From assembly GCA_047967505.1 (NCBI GenBank), contig CM106539.1: DNA of 64,000 nucleotides; one strand, 5' to 3'. The position numbers and the translations under genes are program-made. The stretch is from Dipteris shenzhenensis (Eukaryota; Polypodiophyta; Polypodiopsida; Gleicheniales). The notes under the pieces were generated by a model. The model saw nothing but the letters and a program-made list of their open reading frames with translations, ran no database searches and was not told the DNA's origin. Position 1 is the stretch's first letter. Each line of letters opens with the position of its first letter. Positions 20,774 to 31,952 of this stretch are shown here, piece by piece.

Positions 20774-21259
20774 GGAGGTGTAGCAAACAAGCAAGCCAAA
20801 GCAGGAGGGAGCTGAGAAAGAGGGGGAAGAGGGAAAATGCGTGGGATTTGGTTCAAATCTGAGTGATTTGGTAGGCGGACCAAATCAATGGGGGCCAGAG
20901 GCCCTAGAAAGAGAGAGGGGAGAAGAAAAATTTGCCAGAAGTGCCCTACCATCCCATTGAAGGTAGTTTTGGGCTCATGTGGGGGAGGTGCACCTGGGAG
21001 GAGGGTCAAACATGGGTTAAGAGGGGGAGGGATGGTTTGGGTGGTCCCTAGTGTAAGGGGAGCAACCAATAGGGCTCTCTATAGGCCTACCCACCCAACC
21101 AATAGGGCTCTCTATAGGCTCTCTCCTTAGCAGATCTAAATGCAGGTATGCTTCAGAGCATTTGGTTTCTTTTTCGTCATTATTGTGCAAGAAAATGTGG
21201 AATTGTTGGATTGCAGATACCCATGTTTCTTCGAATGTTAATCTTGTCCCCATTAAATT
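20774..21259. other. Intergenic; short direct duplication
   Basis: The phrase CAACCAATAGGGCTCTCTATA occurs at about 21064 and about 21097 as a tandem repeat of about 33 bp. Minus-strand phrases after 21250 (such as TFEETWVSAIQQFHIFLHN) may continue the OTU-like gene. Confidence 0.45.
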
Positions 21260-22050
21260 CTTTATTGTATCAAATCAGCAATCACCCAATGTGTATTTGT
21301 AGTTTCTTATGCATTGCAAGCCTTGATTGTAGAGTGCAAGGTCAGTTTCCTCATTTTGTTGAATGTTTGCTTTAGTTAGTAGATCTATGTACACTCCAAT
21401 GACATAGCCTTGAGTTTTAGTTAAAAGATCTCGAGGTGTATTGCATGGAACTTGGAATTGAGACAGTGCACTTATCCTAAGAATTGGTTCAAAGTGAGTA
21501 TCATGCTCAAGAGCATCCTCATATAGAATTTGCAATGGATATGAAATATATTTCTCTCCAAATTGTAAATACACCTTTTTTCCCACAAATGACCACACAT
21601 GTATTGTTTGTTCAAGGAGTTTAGAAATGCAAAAAGTAGCAAAATGATCACCTTGCAATCTTCCATCACATGCTGGAATTCCCATTTGTGCAAAGTATTT
21701 GTTATAAGTGAACATTCCATGTTGTTCATTTATGAAATCTAAAGGCACATATGTTTGTAAGAAGTTTATTGCTTCATTATCATTACCATGCAAAGACGAC
21801 ACAAAACTTGCAAACTACTACAGCATGAATTTTTTTTTATGTCATAAATCCATGCGTCAAATAAGCATTCACTCACTATGTACTTGTAGGTGCTTACATA
21901 ACATAACTCTTGTTGAAGCAAGATATTATCAATTGGCATGTTTCTTTTTGGACGGATTGATGTTCTTATTTCTTTTTCTCTCTCTCCATGATTCCCACCC
22001 CCAAACCTTTCTCTATAGAAAATTAGGCAAAAAAGGAACTCCAAGCAACA
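21260..22050 (-). pseudogene. OTU-protease-like gene remnant
   Basis: A Cys-box-like phrase, VSECLFDAWIYD (about 21860), is followed after a frameshift near 21820 by an open block (21802-21275). This block has MFTYNKYFAQMGIPACDG, then GDHFATFCISKLLEQTIHVW, and ends with a His-box-like LEHDTHFEPIL. The spacing and residues resemble OTU cysteine proteases (catalytic Cys near DCLF, His in HY/HF-x-P), which occur both in hosts as deubiquitinases and in several plant transposons. The frameshift and absence of a clear start point to a relic. The OTU call is an inference from motifs. Confidence 0.5.
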
Positions 22051-22099
22051 CAAAATTTGAAAAAGAAAATATGTTCCTTTTCAGTTTATAGGGAATTTA

Positions 22100-22340
22100 C
22101 TTTCCAGTCTATCTTTGTAAAATAGCCTTTCTAGTTCTAGCTTTGTTCGGACAGTATCTTTGTAAATAGCTTGTCTTTTTATTATTTTGTGTGTGCAAAT
22201 AAGCCTTTCTAGTTGCATCTTTTTATTATTTTTTGTGTGCAAATAAGCCTTTCTGGTTGCAGCTTTCTTTGGATAATGTGTTTGTAAATAGCCTTTTTGT
22301 TTGTTTTAAGTTTGATATTTTTTTCCCTGATTTGTCGAAT
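22100..22340. repeat. Imperfect ~65-bp duplication
   Basis: The phrases GTGTGCAAATAAGCCTTTCT, GGTTGCAGC/AGTTGCATC and CTTTTTATTATTTT recur two to three times between about 22125 and 22290. Confidence 0.6.
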
Positions 22341-22357
22341 AGTTTGTCAGCCCACAA

Positions 22358-23136
22358 ACTCCACCTAGGCGGTCCCATGCTTGCATTTAGTGAGACATGG
22401 ACCAAGGACCATGGGAGAAGTAATACAAAATAGGTGGAGATGGATATTATATTGGATTATTCCCTCCATGTAGGATAGGCCCATGTGGGGGGGGGGTGTA
22501 GATAGTCCAAGAATGCAAGTTAAATAATGGGGAAAGTAGGATGAGGTGGCAAGATTCCTTGTGCCAACCCTCCACTTGTCCTCCTAGATGATTGAACGTA
22601 TTATAAAATTGGGAAGAGACCAGGGGATTATCTTAGACTTGGGATATGGGGGTTGATATATGTGGAAAAATGAGGCCAATGGTTGTCGCACACAATTGAG
22701 ACTGCGTAACCGCCTAGCCCACATGGGAGACTTTTCCACACACACCCTGCATGTGGGAGGATGCATTTATTGGGAGAGACCCCCTCTCTTGGCTATAAAA
22801 GAAGGGGGCTATTCCTTGATGGAACACGCTCATTCTTGTAAAGCCACCTAGCTAGTACTTTGATTTCTTCCCTCAATCTTTCCTTTCAAATAAAGCATGA
22901 CCCTCCTCCCTTGATGTCTCCATCTCTACATTCCTCATCCCATCATGTACATGCTCCTCTTCCCCCTCTCCCTTCCCCCTTGTGGCATAGTCCCTCTCTT
23001 CATTCCCACCCCTCTTAATCCTTTTTCCCCACCTATGCTAATGCTTCTTTCCTCATGTTTCCTTTTCCTCTAGGGCCCTTGAGCATCGCCATGCCTTGCG
23101 TCTAGCATCATGCCTCGAATTCTTTTCTAGTTAATA
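22358..23136 (+). repeat. Gypsy G1-family LTR, 5'-truncated
   Basis: It is collinear (on the opposite strand) with the G1 5' LTR at 53070-54051, starting at CTCCACCTAGGCGG. The first 230 bp or so of the LTR are missing. It contains the LTR promoter TATAAAA (22794-22800) in the context TTGGCTATAAAAG. The end TTAATA corresponds to the G1 end GTAACA. It is followed by the primer-binding site. Confidence 0.85.
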
Positions 23137-23140
23137 AAAC

Positions 23141-23359
23141 TGGTGTGACTGCTGGGATCGAAATCTCCACGGCTAGTGGCATAAAAGTCGTTACTCCCAC
23201 AGCTGGGTGTAGTTCTATAGCACCTTCCGTGTGCAGTTCTTTGCTTCTGTGCCTCCAATCTGTGTGTCTTCTGCTCGCAGTTCTCCATCTCTACGGCTGT
23301 AGAACTTCTCAATTTCTACACCTTTTGCCTGTGGTTCCTGCGTATCTTCTAGGTTCTTG
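23141..23359 (+). mobile_element. tRNA-His-type PBS and Gypsy leader fragment
   Basis: TGGTGTGACTGCTGGGATCG (23141-23160) is complementary, with one mismatch, to the 3' end of plant tRNA-His (which ends CCCAGCAGCCACACCA). The G1 copy at 53041-53065 reads TGGTGTGGCTGCTGGGAT without the mismatch. The leader that follows is collinear with that of G1 until the Copia LTR begins at 23360. Confidence 0.75.
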
Positions 23360-23547
23360 TGTGGGGGTTAAAGGTCACTGTGCCTGTACCCCGGTTATGC
23401 ACAATACTCAAACACATATATAAATGAATGAAAAAGAAGATTAGAGTGGTTCTGCACCCACCAAAACTTGTGTCTCTCTCTGTCTCTCTCTCTCTCCTTC
23501 TTCCGTTCTTGCTTCCGTTGAGAGCACTCTCAACTGGTATCAGAGCC
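23360..23547 (+). mobile_element. Copia 5' LTR (173 bp) plus PBS
   Basis: The LTR 23360-23532 (TGTGGGGG to ACTCTCA) matches the 3' LTR at 2796-2966, and the primer site TGGTATCAGAGCC follows at 23535-23547. It is therefore the 5' end of a second member of the Copia family found at the start of the window, inserted in or recombined with the Gypsy leader. Confidence 0.85.
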
Positions 23548-24782
23548 CGAGTGATCTAGCTGAGCGTGCGCGAATGCTTGAAGCTCAGCAGCTCTGTGGG
23601 AGGAAGGAGAAGCTCTGTGGGAAGCTTTGTGGGCGACTTTACTTGCATCCGAGTGTGCAGAGACATTTGAGGAACCTTTGGAAAAGTCACTTTGGTTTTG
23701 CGAAGTGGTTTTGAGAGCCTGTTAAGAGATTTCAAAGAAAAAGTCGTTTTTTGAGCTTTTCCCTGTTCCGTTCGATGACAGAGACTCCGTATTGACTTGT
23801 AGAGGCAACTATTGCTTCCTTTTGGTGTCCACTTCACTTCAGGAGCTTGGAAACCCCTTCATTCTTGAATTTGGGATCATTTCATTGGATTTTTGACTCA
23901 CTGTGTCAGTTTTTGCGTTTTTTGCCTAGGTGTTAGAACTCAAGTTTGGAGCAACCATTTGCAGATCTGTCAGTTCCAGTGGACTCAGGAGGTCCTAAAA
24001 CTTCTATGTTGCTCATCATTCGCACTCCGGTGGAGTTTACAAACAACTCTGTTTCCAAAAACGTTTTTCAGTCCGTGTGTTGGACCCAGTGATTGAGACC
24101 ACGGTTTCTAAACCCGTTTGTCCCATTGCGTTCCGGACGCCCAAAAACCCCTACCTGTTAGTTCTTGCACGATTCGGTGTAGGATTTTCAGAGTTATAGA
24201 TCTCTGTGTATTCGATTTCGTCTCTCTGTTATGCGTTTTTCATTCTAAGGTTTCGAAACCTTAGATTTATGCCACATGGCAGTGGATAAGTGTTGACTCC
24301 CATTTCTCACTCATCGGTTGGGGTTTTGGAGTTCTGGCAGAAGAGAGATATTTGCAGGTTTTCTTACTGAGTCCGATTATGCAATGGTGCCCATGTTTTG
24401 AGGCATCTCAGGTTCTATTTTCAGTAGCGGTCATTACTGTAGGACTATGATTTCTTGAGCATACCTTATGCAGATCACTCTGGTTGCAGTTTGAGCAGTG
24501 TGCGCTCATTCGTGGTATGCATTGGGTTGCAGTGGATGATTTATAGGCCATTTGGATGCATTATGGTCCTTATTGGATGCGCTGATAGGCCCAAATTGCC
24601 TTGTGGGATGCTATTTTTTATGGACGCTTTGCACATGGATGCTATTTTATGCTGAGGGACAGCTTTGACATACAATGAACCTAGAACATTTTCATTTTCA
24701 CAACTCAAATTTTATAAAATTTGCCAAATTTTAGACAATTTAGTTATATTTTAGTAAAATATCTGCAAATTCTCAAGACAAA
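23548..24782 (+). other. Possible Copia leader; no gag recognised
   Basis: Sequence following the primer site. No gag motifs or long frame are seen, so the element lost its coding part or this is its leader joined to unrelated DNA. The downstream limit is unknown. Confidence 0.35.
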
Positions 24783-24860
24783 ACTTAAGGAGACGACTTT
24801 CTATTGTCCAATACATTATTCACAGAAAACAAAATTCAATAGAAAGTCGTCTCCTTAAGT
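24783..24860. repeat. Perfect 24-bp inverted repeat (hairpin)
   Basis: Arms ACTTAAGGAGACGACTTTCT plus ATTG (24783-24806) and their exact complement (24837-24860) are separated by 30 bp. The perfect arms suggest a recent MITE-like insertion or a small-RNA-forming hairpin. Confidence 0.85.
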
Positions 24861-25148
24861 TGTTTCCTTAAGAAGACTGTTCTTTGTCAACCAGATATTG
24901 GCCCTAACGATGGAGTATAAATTTTACTCAGCAGATGCCATGTAAAGTCATGTCTTGTTGCAATTATGATTCATGTCTGAGCTGATCGATGCAGTTGCCA
25001 TTGTTGATGTATCTCACATCCTTGTGAACGCAGACAGAGGAATTCGGGCGGTGTGGAGGAAAACGCCCTCGTAACTCACGAGCGAGCTGCGATCTCAACT
25101 ATAGCTGCTAGGATCACAATAATCTGAAGAGTCTTGGCTTACGGCATA

Positions 25149-25210
25149 GGAGTGCTCTGCAGGATTGATATGAAAGTATGGAGTGCTCTGCAGGATTGAT
25201 ATGAAAGTAT
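25149..25210. repeat. 31-bp perfect tandem duplication
   Basis: Two adjacent identical copies of GGAGTGCTCTGCAGGATTGA followed by TATGAAAGTAT, downstream of the J-protein stop. Confidence 0.9.
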
Positions 25211-25397
25211 GGACAAATCGATCGATCGTCGATACCGAACAACTTGACTTGCCAGTGCTGCTAGTCAAACAACCGGCCCCTAGATGACGATCTGCCTTCT
25301 GTGCACAGATTTCGCAGAGCAATGCTTGGCACTTCCGTCTGCCAATGCGCCCTCATGTCATTTCAGAATAAAATTATGAAGGATTTGTGGTTAAGGC

Positions 25398-26063
25398 TCA
25401 AGAGATATCATTACGGCGCATCTTTGCACCCCAAGATTCTCTCGCAAATGGTTTGGATTGCTGCCTTCGACGAAGGTTGCTCACTTGTGCCTCCCATTGG
25501 AGCTTCCACGCGACTGACACTTCACGTCGATGTGCGGTCCCACGACGTTTCCTACTTGACATTGTCAGATCCGAAGCAAAACCTCTCCCCAACGCTTGGT
25601 CACAGAACGGGTGTAGCAGATTGTAGTCATACTCCGCTCGTCGCTCCGGGTCCGACAAGATCTCATAAGCTTCCTGCACTTGAACAAACTTCCGAACCGA
25701 AACCTCCTTGTCAGCTGCCGCACAGACGTCAGGATGGTAGCGCCTGGCCATCATTCTGTAAGCGCTTTTGATCTCAGCTGGGCTTACGACATTGTGCGGC
25801 AGATCTAGAACGGCATACAGGGATGCAGCGTCAGAGGTGGGAGACGAGGTGTCGAGGAGAGTGGCACAAGTAATAGCGAGTCTTGGAGGGCAGCGGGGAG
25901 GATGAAGGATCGGGTGGCTGTACTGGGCGAGGCGCAGAGGGTGCGATAGGAGTCTAGAAGGGCGAATACGATACGATTGTCGAGCCGGTAATTCAGAGAA
26001 GTGAAAACGGGTAGAGGAAGAGTGAGGCTGAGAGGAAAGGGAAAGGGAGGAGAGGCAAGGCAT
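25398..26063 (-). CDS. Plastid-type J-domain protein, DnaJ20-like
   Basis: A 221-residue Hsp40-type co-chaperone, expected to stimulate an Hsp70 ATPase in plastids. The N-terminal 65-70 residues are rich in Ser, Arg, Pro and Leu with almost no acidic residues, as in a chloroplast transit peptide. The J domain spans about 80-148: [20 protein letters not shown] (helix I-II), YHPDV with the HPD triad at 110-112, and [20 protein letters not shown] (helix III). The C-terminus has [16 protein letters not shown] and SWGAKMRRN, a Trp/Arg pattern I recall from the DJC26/J20 group, which acts on deoxyxylulose-phosphate synthase turnover in Arabidopsis. The ATG at 26063 is the first in frame and no intron is needed. 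The frame is intact and fairly GC-rich, so probably functional. Confidence 0.88.
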   Translation of the reverse strand: MPCLSSLSLSSQPHSSSTRFHFSELPARQSYRIRPSRLLSHPLRLAQYSHPILHPPRCPPRLAITCATLLDTSSPTSDAASLYAVLDLPHNVVSPAEIKSAYRMMARRYHPDVCAAADKEVSVRKFVQVQEAYEILSDPERRAEYDYNLLHPFCDQALGRGFASDLTMSSRKRRGTAHRREVSVAWKLQWEAQVSNLRRRQQSKPFARESWGAKMRRNDIS

Positions 26064-26636
26064 GGAATTGTGGGTGCATCAAGGAAGGAGGTGATAAGGA
26101 GAAGAATGAAACAAAGGTTAAGGAAGAAGGATAGAATATCGAGACCTCAAAGGAAGAAGAAAGGAAGTATTGAATGGTTTGGGAAGAAGCGATAGCGAAT
26201 ATAAAGGCCCAAAGGAAGAAGCTAGGAAGAAGCTACCTAGAGGCAACTTTTCAAGGAAACGCGGCCGATGTGTCACAATTGGATCTTGTCGTAATTGGAT
26301 TATGACATACACACCATATCTCCCCCGTCTAGAATCACATCCCATATCGTCTTCCTTCTTGTGCACTATTCAACTCTCTCAACCCCGCCTCCTTCTAGAA
26401 ACACAACCGTGATCCTTCGTTGTTTGAACACACTAACTGGTCATTGCGATGCATACAAGTCCTGGAGACCAACGACATGGCACGGTAAACAACACACAAT
26501 GTGGCACGTTAATGCCCGTCAATATGGCCCCCAAGAGATAGATTCATAGCGCAACAGCAAAGAAACGATGACGTGGCACAATGGACAACTGCAGATGACA
26601 TGAGAGCAGGGCGGACTCATAGACGTGGCAGATTAA

Positions 26637-26640
<4 letters not shown>
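26064..26640 (-). promoter_or_regulatory. Upstream region of J-protein gene
   Basis: Read on the minus strand, a CTTTATATTCG stretch (about 26199-26209) lies about 140 bp before the ATG and could be a TATA element. The leader between is rich in TTCTTCC. No other gene is seen up to the GA repeat. Confidence 0.3.
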
Positions 26641-26713
<73 letters not shown>

Positions 26714-27240
26714 GTATGTATTTATAAATATAATATAATATATGAATATCTATAAATATTATATATAATTACATTTATTATAAATATAAATATATATATA
26801 GATATAAATATATAAATATATAGATATATATATAGAGATAGATAGATAGTTAAACATGAAATGAAAAATTATATATATATATATTTATTTATTTATTTAT
26901 ATATACATATTTATATATTTACTTATATATATATTTAGAGATATTTATATTTTTGTCTATATTATATATATAATAGTAATAGTGTAGTAATATTACAAAG
27001 TATTTTAAAAATTATATATATATATATGTATGTATGTATGTATGTATAAATATCTATCTATCTATCTATCTATAGATAGATAGATAGATAGATAGACAGA
27101 CAGATAGATAGACAGAGAGATAGACAAACAGACAGACACATAGATAGACAGATAGACAGATAGATAGATAGAGTGACTGACTGACTAAATGACTAACATA
27201 TGTATATAAATATATAAATATATATGTACATCTGTCAGTG
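26641..27240. repeat. Microsatellite cluster: GA, TA, TGTA, GATA
   Basis: In order: (GA)n 26641-26673, (TA)n 26675-26701, (TGTA)n 26701-26720, AT-rich DNA, (TGTA)n about 27025-27047, (TATC)n followed by (TAGA)n about 27051-27180. The TATC/TAGA switch at about 27072 forms a palindrome of roughly 45 bp. Confidence 0.92.
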
Positions 27241-27393
27241 TGTGTAATTTTATTTTTTTAAAACAAGCCTTTATAGTAGCCTAGGGAGGACAATTTGCTT
27301 CTCTTGAGGGATCTTGAAGAGGAGAGATGAGTTGATGCAATTGCCATGGCATTGGGCATGTGCAAGGTTTGATTTATATTCACTCAAATGATG

Positions 27394-27398
<5 letters not shown>

Positions 27399-27424
<26 letters not shown>

Positions 27425-27670
27425 TTATATATGTGATAAGTGTGACAGGATCTCAAGATAAAATATTCATGCACATGGATGTCTATTGCAAAGAGAGACT
27501 GGGCGGGGGGGGTTGTGAGAGAATTTGTGTGTGTGTGGGGAAAGAGGTGTTTGTGTGTGTGTGTGTGTGTGGCGGGGTGGGGTGGGGGGCAAGGGTGTGT
27601 ACTGGGAGGGAGGGAGAGAGGGGGCATGGGGGGCATGCCTGTGTGTGTTGGGTGGGTGGGGGGAGACTTT
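27399..27670. repeat. GA, GT and G-rich simple repeats
   Basis: (GA)n 27399-27424, then (GT)-rich runs about 27525-27573 and G-rich sequence to about 27665. The Pro/His and Gly/Val/Cys frames over it are artefacts. Confidence 0.9.
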
Positions 27671-28079
27671 TTTTTTCCTTGCAATGTTTTGGCCCTCGAT
27701 CAACATCACATGGCCACTCATCTAGCAGAATCGTTGAGTAAACTGAGCATAGAGACAAGCCAAGGGGTGCCTACGGGGGAGGGCCCTATGGAAACTTGAA
27801 ATGAAATTAAATGCATCTTAAGATCCCACCTTGAGACCTAGCGAAGCAGGACTCTAACCTGTCATAGATGGGTCATGTTGCTCGTGTATATAATAAAGTA
27901 TGCTCTCAGCTCTGGATAGTATATTCCACATCACTCTCCCATGAGTAATTGCGGCACTGTGGAAGTTATAACACTATGCTGGGTGAAATTATGCAATGCC
28001 GTAGCTCATGTGAGAGCGCACTGGTGATCATAAACATAAATGCAGACATACAAAGAGATATGGGATGTATGGCATCTAG
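27671..28079. other. Intergenic, nothing recognised
   Basis: A short open stretch (27675-27799) ends in LAESLSKLSIETSQGVPTG but matches no family I know. Confidence 0.4.
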
Positions 28080-29640
28080 ATCTAAAATAAATCACTCAAA
28101 AATTGGCTATGCCTTGATAACAGGTGACCCTCAAAATCTTCTGAATTAGGTGGGCTACAAAAGTATTCCACATGGGCAGATCTTTAGACTATTGGGTATC
28201 CCTAAGTTGAAAGACAGATGGGAATGGTTTCTAGATAGATTTAAGAAAAAAATAGACAAGCTCAGAGGGTTGCAGGCAAATCTAGCAAGGAGGACGGTTG
28301 TGCTAAACCATTGCATATACCCAATAGCTGTCTATTATCTTTCATGCTGGTGTCCATCCAAAATAGGATTAGAAAAGTTTATAAGAATTTGCAGATCCTT
28401 CCTGTGGGGGGGAGTGACACAAGAAGAAGAATAGCCAAGATCAAATGGGCCTTGTACTAGGCCCAAAAAGGAAGGAGGGTTGGGGAGTTATTAATATTCA
28501 GTTGTTTGGCAGCATACAAATTGGTAGCCACATGGATAATAAAAGCCATCACTTCTCCTGATAGTGACTGGGCTAACCTCCTTCTGAGAAATTTCAAATA
28601 TGTTAGACCTTACAAGGCCCCTAGGTGGAAGGACTTTCCTCTTCTCTCAATTGTAGGCAACCCAGAACCTTGCACGTGACCAAGGGCCGGAGTCAGCTTT
28701 GGAAAACCCTATGATGGGCCTTTGAACAGATCAAGAATGACATTATCCTCTCTAGAAAAGGGAGCTTCATGACTCTAGATTCAATTTGGGTGTCTGTCTT
28801 CTTCACCAAACAACAATTAAGTGATGAGGAATTCCTAAAAGCATGGCATCTTTCAAAGAAGGGGTTAACCAGTTGGGCAGATATGTGGGAAAAAACCAAC
28901 TTCAAGTGGAAGACATGGCTTGAGATAAGAAGGGAATTCAGACTCAATAATGCAGATCAAGAGCTGGTTATGAGAAGAATACAATTGTGGGAGGGTGACA
29001 TCACCTAGAAAGGGGGCAGGGTCGTAAACTTCAATAGAGAGTTCAGCCGGGTAGGCAATTCATTCTTCTTACCTATCGCCACTCCTTCTAAAGGCATTGA
29101 AGAGGTTGTGTCTAAACTCAATGCTAAAGCGGGCAGGGTCCTAAACTTCAATAGAGAGTTTAGCTAGGTAGGCAGTTCATCCTTCTTACCTATCACCACT
29201 CGTTCTGAAGGCATTGAAGAGGTTGTGTCCAAACTCAATGCTAGATGGAACATTGCTAATGCTGAAAGGAAATGGGGTATCAGATTTTCACTGATCTGGG
29301 ATAGAGGAACACCAAAGGAAATGTCCACTTTGTTATGGCCAATTCTACACAAGGCTATCTAGACTAATTGCAGAAGCCTCAGGATTGGTAAGGGAGATGG
29401 CACATGCAAATACTGTTTTGGTATTAAAGAGGACATCTTCCACCTATTTATAGCTTTCCCCAAAGCAAGAAAGGGACTTGGAAAGTTGTTCAGTTAAGGA
29501 TAGGAGAACCAATCAACTGGAAGTCAATTCTCTTGGGAGATGCACTCAAACTTTCTTATGCCACATGGATGTACATTAGGGCATATGCTTTATGGTTTAT
29601 TTGAATTTCCAGAAATACGTATCAATTCATACAAACTTGG
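28080..29640 (+). mobile_element. L1-like LINE, 3' part of ORF2, decayed
   Basis: The sequence corresponds to the end of a plant non-LTR ORF2: FRLLGIPKLKDRWEWFLDRF (28186-28245), IYPIAVYYLSCW and ICRSFLWGG in the post-RT region, then SPDSDWANLLLRNF, and a zf-RVT-like end with WDRGTPKEMSTLLWPILHKA and C-x2-C....H (CKYCFG..DIFHLF, near 29410-29450). Several stops and frame changes are present. The second LINE at 56087-59600 is the same family (RWEWFLDRFQKKLDN). No poly(A) tail or target duplication was identified. The RT catalytic core and endonuclease are absent. Confidence 0.82.
29016..29249 (+). repeat. 117-bp tandem duplication within LINE
   Basis: Two copies (29016 and 29133 starts) share GGGTC.TAAACTTCAATAGA through TTGAAGAGGTTGTGTC.AAAC with several substitutions. 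The length is a multiple of three, so the ORF frame was kept. Confidence 0.85.
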
Positions 29641-29851
29641 AGTCCAAGTTGTCGTACCCTAGAGCATAGTAAGATTTGAGTCTAGATGTAGAAGAAGTCT
29701 CATCTCTTTATTGCTTGAAACAAGCCTCCTAATAAATGAATGCTCCAATTGATGCATTCCTACATGACATTATTTTCAGACCTCATCTAGAAATCCCTCA
29801 TTATATATATACAATGACATTTTGTGGCTCAAGGAAATTCCAAACTCCCAA

Positions 29852-30393
29852 CTATCTTATCAACCTCTGTATATAGCAAGCATCTCCTAGCTCTTTAGGC
29901 CAGTCTGATGAACTATCATAGACCTCAACACACACTCTTCTCACCAATTGCTTGCTATTCTCTGCCTGCTTGTATGCCCATAGTAACTCCTCCTTTTGTT
30001 GGGGGTCCTCTTCCTCCTGACCTTGATGCTCTATATATGATCGAGCCTCCACCATGACCTACCAAAAGAAACATACATCATGAGCTTGACAAGTACCTTA
30101 AAGGAATAGGAAAAATGATAGCCATGGAAATGAACATTCACCGTATCTACTGCCTCCATATCAAACAGCCAGTTACAAAGCATGTCCTCATAGATTTTTA
30201 TTTTTTTTTGGGTAGAAAAAAAAGGTTTGTTTATATTATGATCATCATATAACTTGTACACATCACCATTAACCCATGATTGATAGCAACAAAAAGTACA
30301 CCATGGTAGTCTAGAGTGTGGCGACGTGCAAGCAAGGCAAGTCTGCATATTTTGTGCAATGCTTTCTTGCGAGAAAGTTTTTTTTGGCAACAT
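29852..30393 (-). pseudogene. Unrecognised minus-strand gene fragment
   Basis: Two frames adjoin. The first (30393-30031) has a Cys-rich stretch, MQTCLACTSPHSRLPWCTFC, and FDMEAVDTVNVHFHGYHF. The second (30055-29852) is charged, with EEDPQQKEELLWAYKQAENS, ending at a stop at 29852. A TTTCTTTTGGTAG acceptor-like sequence at the switch (about 30056) suggests an exon boundary. No family is recognised. It may be a gene fragment carried by a transposon or a host-gene relic. Confidence 0.35.
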
Positions 30394-30399
30394 CTATTC

Positions 30400-31098
30400 T
30401 CAATTCAAAGTACATGATTGTTACAAGAATTGGAATTATCCCATTAATTTAATCCTTCAGTATTTAGTTTCGTGAGATCCAACATTTTTGTCATGCAGTT
30501 GATGCATGTGTGTTCGCTGTTTCGTAGTGATGCATGTGTGCTCCTACATGGCTGGATATATGGCTGCGGCTGTATGAGTGTGTAGCATTGTGTGCACCAC
30601 TTACGCGATGATGGTATGTGTAGCATGTATGCACCATCCATACAATTTTATTCATGTGTAGCATTAGGTGCACCATGAGATGGTATGTGTCACATGTGTA
30701 CACCATTCATATGTGATTTATTGATTTCGCATTGCTATAATATTGAAAGGTTGATTGATTGTAGTGATTAATTCCAAGGTTATCTTATGCTTGAAATATT
30801 TCATTACTATTGATTGTGTGAATCTAGGGGAAGAGTAATCGATCGGGTGATGGCATCTAGCAAGCATGATCCGCCATATTTTGGGTGCATAGGTGCAACT
30901 CCAGTGATGCGGGGATGAATAAGGCTTATGGCTAATTTTTTATATTACAAAAGCTTATGTACATATTTGAATTTTGGAATATTAGTGGCTTGGCTAAGTG
31001 TATAAACTAAAGTTAGAAAAAGCTTTATTTTTAGAAAAAGCCACCTATTCTAGAAGGTGGATGAGCTTTTTGTAAAAGGGTGCATGGAGGAAAGCACA
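30400..31098. other. Intergenic; TG/CA-rich short repeats, small hairpin
   Basis: 30500-30710 has recurring phrases such as TGATGCATGTGTG and GTAGCATT/GTGCACCA. 31016-31075 contains AAAAAGCCACCT..AGGTGGATGAGCTTTTT, a short hairpin at the likely start of the G2 LTR. No gene is seen. Confidence 0.4.
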
Positions 31099-31952
31099 GA
31101 GGCTTTTGTATGATTTTTGCTCGAAAGCTTTTTGAGAAATTTACATAAATACATAGGAGGTGTAAGGAGAGCACCACTCCTATGGGGGACATTATACCTA
31201 GCACGCTTGTTCGATCTCTTCCGTTTGTGAGTTTTGAGAGTTTGTGCATATTTTTGAAGAGTGTTGCTGTCTTTTTCAAGGATTTGCAGGTTTCGTGAAC
31301 ATTTCCCATCACAGTGGTATCAGAGCCAAGGTTTTATCGTCCATAGCACGAGAAGCGCATGCACCCCGCGTCCTCGAACAAGAAACTGTAGCACGCATCA
31401 AATTGCAGACACCACATACAAGAGCGCAATGAAGTTCAAAGCAGTAGAAGCAAACAGCGCAGAATGGCTCGCAGGCAGGAAAAGGTGCGGCAAAGAAAAA
31501 AAAATTGTAGCAAAAGAAGTCAGTCGAGGCTTTTGTATGATTTTTGCTCGGAAGCTTTTTGAGAAATATACATAAAATACAAAGGAGGTAGAAGGAGAGC
31601 ACCACTCCTATGGGGGGAGATTGTACCTAGCACGCTTGTTTTGTCTCTTCCATTTGTGAGTTTTGAGAGTTTGTGCGTATTTTCGAAGAGTGTAGCTGTG
31701 TTTTTCATGGATTTGCAGGTTCTATGAGCATTTCCCATCGCAGTGGTATCAGAGCCAAGGTTTCATCATCCATAGCACGGGAAGCACAGGCACCCCATGT
31801 CCTCGAACAAGAAATCGCAGCACGCATCAAGTTGCAGACACCGCGTATAAGAGCGCAACGAAGTTTGAAGCAGCATAAGTGAACAGCGTAGAATGGCTCG
31901 TAGGCAAGAAAACGTGCGGCGAACAAAAAAAAATCACAACAAAAGAAGTCGG
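31099..31952 (+). repeat. 430-bp tandem duplication: G2 LTR end, PBS, leader
   Basis: Two copies (31099-31528 and 31529-about 31952) each contain the 3' part of an LTR (ending CATTTCCCATCACA or CATTTCCCATCGCA), the initiator-tRNA primer site TGGTATCAGAGCC (31315-31327 and 31744-31756) and a shared leader. They belong to the plus-strand G2 element whose gag follows at 32526. The copies differ at many positions, so the duplication is old. Confidence 0.8.

Noticed and set aside
20449-21069. Leu/Ser-repeat minus-strand frame with 15-residue repeats
   Set aside because: It translates the 45-bp minisatellite; although frame is preserved, no flanking conserved sequence supports it.
26641-27240. CRISPR-like or regulatory repeat array
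   Set aside because: The repeats are simple microsatellites without spacers.
27271-27799. Pro/His- and Gly/Val/Cys-rich frames on both strands
   Set aside because: They lie over GA, GT and G-rich simple repeats and have no recognisable domain.
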